NCBI GenBank assembly: GCA_021814855.1 | Contig: JAKAHQ010000022.1 | Coordinates: forward strand, 1 to 10,858 | DNA: 10,858 nt | From: Bacteroidota bacterium | GTDB taxonomy: Bacteria > Bacteroidota > Ignavibacteria > Ignavibacteriales > Melioribacteraceae | Reading direction: 5' to 3' | In this document: positions 6,575 to 10,858 of the stretch, piece by piece | Numbering within the stretch: position 1 is the stretch's first letter | Layout of the letters: the number at the start of each line of letters is the position of its first letter | Translations under genes and position numbers: made by a program | Notes under the pieces: model-generated | The model's input: only the letters and a program-made list of their open reading frames with translations | Database searches by the model: none | What the model was told of the DNA's origin: nothing

Positions 6575-8380
6575 ATGAATTTATCAAAAAAAAATTATAC
6601 ATCAATTAATATGAAAAGAAAATTATTTGCGTCGCGAAAATTATTATTCATAGCTGCTATGTTCTGGTGTCAGCCTAATTTATTAGCCCAAGAAAGTCTT
6701 TCCATAGATTCGGCTGAAATTACCGGCAAGTATACAATTCCCAAATGCCCGGCATGGCTGAACAATGCGGTATTCTATCAAATTTACCCGCAGACTTTTT
6801 ACGATTCCAACGGCGACGGCATCGGGGACCTGGACGGAATTATTGAAAAACTCGATTATGTAAAAAGTCTCGGAGTCGACGGTATATGGATCAACCCGTT
6901 TTTCAAATCTCCGTTTCATGATGCGGGTTATGATATTTCCGATTACTACAAAGTTGCGCCGCGCTACGGAACAAATGACGACGCTAAAAGAATGTTCGCC
7001 GAAGGAAAGAAGCGTGGACTAAGAATTTTATTCGACTATGTTATAAGCTACACAAGCATTGATAATCCGTGGTTTCAAGAATCTGCAAAGCAGGAAAAAA
7101 ATAAATATTCAAACTGGTATATCTGGACGAGCAACACCTGGCTGAATCCTCCTGAAGCATTTAGGGATGCGTTTATAAAAGGTTACAGCCGGCGCAACGG
7201 CCAGTTCATGCGCAATTTTTATTGGAGTCAGCCGGCGTTGAATTTTGGATTTGCAAAACCGGAAGAAGATTGGATGCTTCCGACTAATCATCCTGATGTA
7301 CTTGCTTTGCGTGAAGAATTAAAAAAAGTTTTGCGCTTCTGGATGGATATGGGCGCCGGCGGCTTCAGAGCCGATATGGCAGGAGCGCTTGTTAAGAACG
7401 CCAACATTAACGGCAACGATCAATTTTATAATACCCGCGACGAAGGAACAAAAGAATTCTGGCGGGAGATACGGAATATTTTCGACAAAGAATATCCCGA
7501 TGCATTTATGGTTTCCGAATGGTCGTGGCCGGAAGCTGCGCTCGACGGAGGTGGATTTCACGCAGACTTTTATCATTGGTTTGCCGGCTACAACGATCTA
7601 CTTCAAAAAGAAAGCTGGAGGATTCTTAACGGCTATTCGGAAGGTCACAGCTTTTTTGATAAAGAGGGAAAAGGCGACATCGCGAATTTTCTCCGCTCAT
7701 ATTTAGATCAGTACAACAAAACAAAAGGGAAAGGTTACATCCTTCTTCCGCTTGGCAACCATGATTTATCAAGGTTGAATATTCAAAGAACCGATAAAGA
7801 ACTGGAAATGATTTTTGCATTTTCGATTACTATGCCGGGCATACCGTTTATTTATTACGGCAATGAAATCGGTATGCGGCAGCTTTACGGAAATCCTTAC
7901 GTTGAAGGCGCGTACAAACCGCGGGCCGGGGCGCGTACTCCAATGCAGTGGAGTAACACAAAAAATATGGGCTTCTCTTCCGCCGATGCTTCAAAACTTT
8001 ATTTGCCGGTTGATACTTCATCGAATGCGCCGAATGTTGCCGCGGAGGAAAAGAATCCGAATTCTCTGCTCAACAAAGTTAAGTGGTTAATACAAATGAA
8101 AAAGAGTGAGCCGGCTTTGGCGGCCTACGCCGAGTTTGTGCCCGTTTACGCTAAGGAAAATTCTTACCCGTTTATTTATGCGCGGGCTGCGGGAGATGAA
8201 ATTATTCTTGCAGTGTTTAATCCGGCTGCCAAGGAAGAATCGGCTAAGTTCTCGCTGAACATCGAAGCTAAAAAAATGTCTTTGCTCGCCGGAGAGGAGT
8301 CGAATATTAATACGAACGGGAATAAATACGATTTGAAAATTGCAGGTCAGTCATATTCGATCTATAAAATCACTAAGTAA
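6575..8380 (+). CDS. GH13 alpha-glucosidase-like enzyme with altered conserved region I
   Basis: The start at 6575 lies six bases after the previous stop; ATG 6611 (Met13, MKRKLFASRKLLFIAAMFW) gives a more ordinary signal peptide and may be the true start, with cleavage near LLAQ (residues 37-39). From 6575 the protein has 601 residues. The GH13 fold is clear: VFYQIYPQTF, calcium-site-like DSNGDGIGD (77-85), IWINPFFKSP, GYDISDYY, QPALN (oligosaccharide-hydrolase region V), region II GGFRADMAG with nucleophile Asp267, region III VSEW with acid/base Glu315, and region IV GNHDLSR with Asp397. A C-terminal beta domain ends at IYKITK. Region I reads FDYVISYTS: Asp154 is kept, but the usual Asn and His are Ser158 and Tyr159. 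Activity on alpha-glucosidic oligosaccharides would be expected for the family, but this change makes specificity uncertain. No T9SS tail, so periplasmic location is likely. Confidence 0.9.
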   Translation: MNLSKKNYTSINMKRKLFASRKLLFIAAMFWCQPNLLAQESLSIDSAEITGKYTIPKCPAWLNNAVFYQIYPQTFYDSNGDGIGDLDGIIEKLDYVKSLGVDGIWINPFFKSPFHDAGYDISDYYKVAPRYGTNDDAKRMFAEGKKRGLRILFDYVISYTSIDNPWFQESAKQEKNKYSNWYIWTSNTWLNPPEAFRDAFIKGYSRRNGQFMRNFYWSQPALNFGFAKPEEDWMLPTNHPDVLALREELKKVLRFWMDMGAGGFRADMAGALVKNANINGNDQFYNTRDEGTKEFWREIRNIFDKEYPDAFMVSEWSWPEAALDGGGFHADFYHWFAGYNDLLQKESWRILNGYSEGHSFFDKEGKGDIANFLRSYLDQYNKTKGKGYILLPLGNHDLSRLNIQRTDKELEMIFAFSITMPGIPFIYYGNEIGMRQLYGNPYVEGAYKPRAGARTPMQWSNTKNMGFSSADASKLYLPVDTSSNAPNVAAEEKNPNSLLNKVKWLIQMKKSEPALAAYAEFVPVYAKENSYPFIYARAAGDEIILAVFNPAAKEESAKFSLNIEAKKMSLLAGEESNINTNGNKYDLKIAGQSYSIYKITK

Positions 8381-8386
8381 AGATTA

Positions 8387-8427
8387 ACCGGCTGCGGATC
8401 AATTTCTGCAGCCGGTAAAAAATTTTT
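8387..8427 (+). terminator. Rho-independent terminator between convergent genes
   Basis: ACCGGCTGC (8387-8395) pairs perfectly with GCAGCCGGT (8408-8416). Three further inner pairs (GGA with TCT, one of them G-U on the plus strand) leave the six-base loop TCAATT. Six A and then five T (8417-8427) follow. The stem lies seven bases after the GH13 stop and 14 bases before the esterase stop on the other strand. It should end the plus-strand operon and may also act on the minus strand, where the downstream tract (TAATCTTTACTT) is weaker. Confidence 0.8.
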
Positions 8428-8429
8428 GA

Positions 8430-9356
8430 TTACAAAAGTCCTCTGGCTTCAAGCCATTTTTTGCACGCCTCCGGCCAATTAATTTCCGTATCCTTCGATC
8501 TTCCCATTCCGTAACCGTGTCCTCCGCTTTCATAAATATGCAGCTCGGCATGAACCCCTGCTTTTTTAAGAGCCATTAAATAGTTGATGCTGTTTTGAAT
8601 CGGAACAACATCATCGTCGGTTGAACAAACCAGAAATGCCGGCGGCGTTTCTTTGGTTACCTGAAGTTCGTTTGAAAATTTTTTAACTAATTCGGGAGAA
8701 GGATTTTTTCCAAGCAAATTTTCTCTTGAACCCATATGGGTAATTGAACTATCCATCGAGATTACCGGGTAGATAAGGATTGAAAAATCCGGTCGTGCGC
8801 TGGTTGCATCTTGAACATCATAAACTTTTTCGTTGTAGTGAGTTGATACGGTTGACGCAACATGTCCTCCTGCGGAAAAGCCCATTATACCAATTTTATC
8901 CGGGTTGATATTCCACTCTTTGGCATTGCGTCTAACAATTCGAATCGCCTCCTGGGCGTCCTGCAAAGGACCGATTGTTTTATCAACCATTATTTTGTCG
9001 CTGGGAAGGCGGTACTTAAGAACGAATGCGGTTATTCCCATCGTGTTGAACCATCTGGCAATCTGAGCTCCTTCATGATCAATAGCGAGCACTGCGTATC
9101 CGCCGCCTGGACAAATTACTACTGCAGTGCCGTTTGATTTTTCTTTCGGCGCCGGATAAAAATCAAGAGTCGGATCGGCAACATGGTCAATTCTTGTCCA
9201 ACCGTTATCCGTGATTGTTTGCGCTTTGTAGGAAGGATCGTCGATAGCTCCGGAAATTTTATCCGGCCAAACCTTTAATGTTTTTTCTTGTCCGAACATT
9301 GAAGAGATAAACCCGCCTGTTAATAGCATAGCAGCCAAAAGAAAATTTTTTTTCAT
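8430..9356 (-). CDS. Secreted alpha/beta-hydrolase esterase (acetyl-xylan / feruloyl esterase type)
   Basis: The start at 9356 is set by GAGGG seven bases upstream and by a compact signal peptide (MKKNFLLAAMLLTGGF, cleavage near MFGQ); an upstream in-frame ATG at 9380 would add eight residues. The 308-aa product is a full-length alpha/beta hydrolase. CPGGGY (about 82-87) forms the oxyanion region, GFSAGG carries nucleophile Ser161, STDDDVVP carries the acid (probably Asp248) and GGHGYG carries His280. This pattern matches the BD-FAE-like family of carbohydrate esterases, often labelled xylanase or acetyl-xylan esterase in Bacteroidota polysaccharide loci. A role in removing acetyl groups from hemicellulose fragments in the periplasm fits the neighbours; the substrate is inferred. 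It lies 50 bases downstream of the GH31 gene on the same strand and is probably co-transcribed. There is no T9SS tail. Confidence 0.88.
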   Translation of the reverse strand: MKKNFLLAAMLLTGGFISSMFGQEKTLKVWPDKISGAIDDPSYKAQTITDNGWTRIDHVADPTLDFYPAPKEKSNGTAVVICPGGGYAVLAIDHEGAQIARWFNTMGITAFVLKYRLPSDKIMVDKTIGPLQDAQEAIRIVRRNAKEWNINPDKIGIMGFSAGGHVASTVSTHYNEKVYDVQDATSARPDFSILIYPVISMDSSITHMGSRENLLGKNPSPELVKKFSNELQVTKETPPAFLVCSTDDDVVPIQNSINYLMALKKAGVHAELHIYESGGHGYGMGRSKDTEINWPEACKKWLEARGLL

Positions 9357-9363
9357 TAGAATG

Positions 9364-9368
9364 CCCTC
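9364..9368 (-). promoter_or_regulatory. Shine-Dalgarno of the esterase gene
   Basis: Read on the minus strand, GAGGG precedes ATG 9356 by seven bases. It decides between that start and the ATG at 9380, and is the clearest ribosome binding site in the window. Confidence 0.7.
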
Positions 9369-9406
9369 GATTTTTTTCAACCGGGGGTAATTTACAATTT
9401 TCCCTA

Positions 9407-10858
9407 CTAAAATTTTACAGTAAGTTTTTTACCGCTGTACTTTATTGATTTGTTAGGTCGGTCGCAGATGCCAATGCTTGTTCCGTGATCTTTATCTACC
9501 AGAACGATATTAATCCTTCGGCTTTTGAGCATTCCCGGAAATTCCCCTTTGCGTTTTTCAATTGTCAGTTCGCGGGCGGCATCATCCCATTTAAAATTGA
9601 TTGTGCTGTAAGTTCCTTTTTCGTAATTGTAATTATCGTTCTCGTCTTCATAAAGAGTAAAACTTCCATCCGCCCCGGGATAGACTCTAAGTTCAATCGG
9701 ATCTGCCGGTTTCTCAGTAGAATATTGTAAGAATGGACCCATGGGAATAATTGATCCTGCTTTTACGAATAGAGGAATTTTTTCTATCGGCGCGTCGGCG
9801 GTAATTGTTTTACCGCTAACAAATTTCTCTCCGGTCCAGAAGTCGTACCAACCGGATTTATCTTGTGTCGAATAACCGGGCAGATAAACTTCTCTCGTTT
9901 TAGCATTTGTAATTTCCGATTTCTCCTTTGCGAATATGCTCGGGGTTTTCCAGAAGAGACGCATTTTTGCCGCGCCTGTTGAACGGTTTTCCGTTTCTAC
10001 CTTAATATTATATTCTTTACCGGCTTCAAACTCTACCGGGGCAGTATACTGTTCAACACTTGTGTAAACAATTTTTAATGTGTCGCCGTTTAGGATAATT
10101 CTTTTTGGATCGTAACTGATTAAATGAAATTGGTGTTTGCCTGTTTCTTTGGGAATTAATTTTCCTTCCCATGTAACAGCGTAAGTTGAATCCGTAACAT
10201 ATTCAGGCCGGCCGGTATACCATGTGAAATCTATGTCGGGATCAATTTGTTCCTTGCTAAGATTTTTTCTTTGCGGATCTTTGTAATATTTAGCGAGCAA
10301 TCCAGGTCCGCCGTCCGGTGTTTTAAAATATTCCGGACCGACAAGCACGCTTTGTTCTGGGGGACGATGATACATAAACTCCGTTACCGGGCAAACCATT
10401 ATTGAAGGACCGAACATGTATTGGTCGTCAATCGAATATGTTTTTTTATCGATTGAAAAATCCATCGGCAATCCGCGCATAATTGTGTAATCTTGGCTTG
10501 TAACTTTCCATGCTAAAGAATAAATGTACGGCAGCAATCGGTATCTTAGATTATCGATTTCCAAAATTGGTTTAATAAACTCACCCATCTCCCAAATTTC
10601 ACGCGGGGTTTCGGAACCGTGAGATCGGAAGATCGGACAGAAGGCGCCGAACTGGAACATGCGCGCGTACAATTCCTGATAAGCCGGATCTTTGCCTCCC
10701 TGCATAAACAAACCACCGTAAGCGCCAAGAACAAACGCGCCGATGTCGAAAGTCCAGTATGGAATTCCGGACATGCAATGATTAACTCCGGCAGAAATTT
10801 GATCACGGTAAATTTTCCAGCTCGCACCTATATCGCCGGACCATGTAGTTGCGGCATT
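9407..10858 (-). CDS. GH31 alpha-xylosidase-like glycoside hydrolase with inserted PA14 domain, 3' part (5' end outside window)
   Basis: The frame stays open to the right edge: before the in-frame ATG at 10774 it reads TTWSGDIGASW and continues into SGIPYWTFDIGAF, so that ATG is internal. Of 483 visible residues, residue 9 is the acid/base Asp of WSGD; the nucleophile region lies outside. The barrel runs through CPIFRSHG and LRYRLLPYIYSL to FGPSIMVCPVTEF. A PA14-like domain follows (core about 9944-10306: PGLLAKYYKD, GKLIPKETGKHQF, LFWKTPS). The GH31 C-terminal sandwich then resumes (REVYLPG, GWYDFWTGEKF, PLFVKAGSIIPMGP, FTLYEDE). PA14 domains are beta-rich carbohydrate-binding modules also found in xyloglucan alpha-xylosidases of this family. 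The upstream match to the 1-1241 gene shows the two are homologous but not recent copies. Alpha-xylosidase activity is likely; alpha-glucosidase is the alternative. Confidence 0.92.
   Translation of the reverse strand, partial: NAATTWSGDIGASWKIYRDQISAGVNHCMSGIPYWTFDIGAFVLGAYGGLFMQGGKDPAYQELYARMFQFGAFCPIFRSHGSETPREIWEMGEFIKPILEIDNLRYRLLPYIYSLAWKVTSQDYTIMRGLPMDFSIDKKTYSIDDQYMFGPSIMVCPVTEFMYHRPPEQSVLVGPEYFKTPDGGPGLLAKYYKDPQRKNLSKEQIDPDIDFTWYTGRPEYVTDSTYAVTWEGKLIPKETGKHQFHLISYDPKRIILNGDTLKIVYTSVEQYTAPVEFEAGKEYNIKVETENRSTGAAKMRLFWKTPSIFAKEKSEITNAKTREVYLPGYSTQDKSGWYDFWTGEKFVSGKTITADAPIEKIPLFVKAGSIIPMGPFLQYSTEKPADPIELRVYPGADGSFTLYEDENDNYNYEKGTYSTINFKWDDAARELTIEKRKGEFPGMLKSRRINIVLVDKDHGTSIGICDRPNKSIKYSGKKLTVKF

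Noticed and set aside
6650..6700. Lipoprotein signal at the start of the GH13 protein (Cys32 after a hydrophobic stretch)
   Set aside because: The residues before Cys (AMFW) do not fit a lipobox; a normal signal peptide cut near LLAQ fits better.
7389..7706. 105-codon open frame in another plus frame within the GH13 gene
   Set aside because: Fully inside a gene with intact GH13 motifs on both sides; no independent start signal or domain.
9407..10774. Treating ATG 10774 as the start of the second GH31 gene
   Set aside because: Upstream codons up to the window edge encode the GH31 acid/base motif WSGD in the same frame.
10546..10827. 93-codon minus-strand frame overlapping the second GH31 gene
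   Set aside because: Same strand but a different frame; the GH31 frame carries WSGD and IPYWTFDIGAF through this stretch to the edge.

Overview
The window looks like a chromosomal glycan-degradation locus from a member of the Ignavibacteria/Chlorobi side of the FCB group (Bacteroidota-Chlorobiota relatives; a Melioribacter- or Ignavibacterium-like organism is my best guess). The main clue is two proteins ending in type IX secretion (T9SS) sorting domains with the NYPNPFNP / NFPNPFNP signature and a GVYFY / GIYFY motif before a lysine-rich end, the style common in that lineage. Base composition is moderate to AT-rich, gene density is high, and almost every gene encodes a carbohydrate-active enzyme.

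Layout. Plus strand, 1-8380: the 3' part of a GH31 alpha-xylosidase-like gene; a clan GH-A glycoside hydrolase with a T9SS tail; a GH5 (subfamily 4-like) endo-glucanase/xyloglucanase with a T9SS tail; a second clan GH-A enzyme paralogous to the first but without the tail; and a GH13 alpha-glucosidase-like enzyme with an altered conserved region I. Gaps inside this run are 6 to about 90 bases, so it is probably one operon, perhaps with internal promoters. Minus strand, 10858-8430: the 3' part of a second GH31 enzyme carrying an inserted PA14 domain, then a secreted alpha/beta-hydrolase esterase (acetyl-xylan/feruloyl esterase type) with a strong Shine-Dalgarno. The two runs converge on a strong hairpin terminator at 8387-8427.

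Functional reading (inference). GH31 alpha-xylosidases, a GH5_4-type endo-enzyme, a possible arabinofuranosidase-like clan GH-A pair and a carbohydrate esterase together suggest breakdown of a decorated hemicellulose, most likely acetylated xyloglucan. The two T9SS-tagged enzymes (GH-A copy 1 and GH5) would act at the cell surface or outside. The untagged GH-A copy 2, the GH13 enzyme and the esterase have signal peptides only and would act in the periplasm; the N-termini of both GH31 proteins lie outside the window. No SusC/SusD transporter, regulator, mobile element, tRNA/rRNA or CRISPR array is visible.

Points most worth following: the clan GH-A pair, whose exact family I cannot assign and which differ by a clean loss or gain of the secretion tail; the GH13 enzyme with Ser-Tyr in place of the near-universal Asn-His of region I; and the PA14 domain inserted after the barrel in one GH31 but not in the other.
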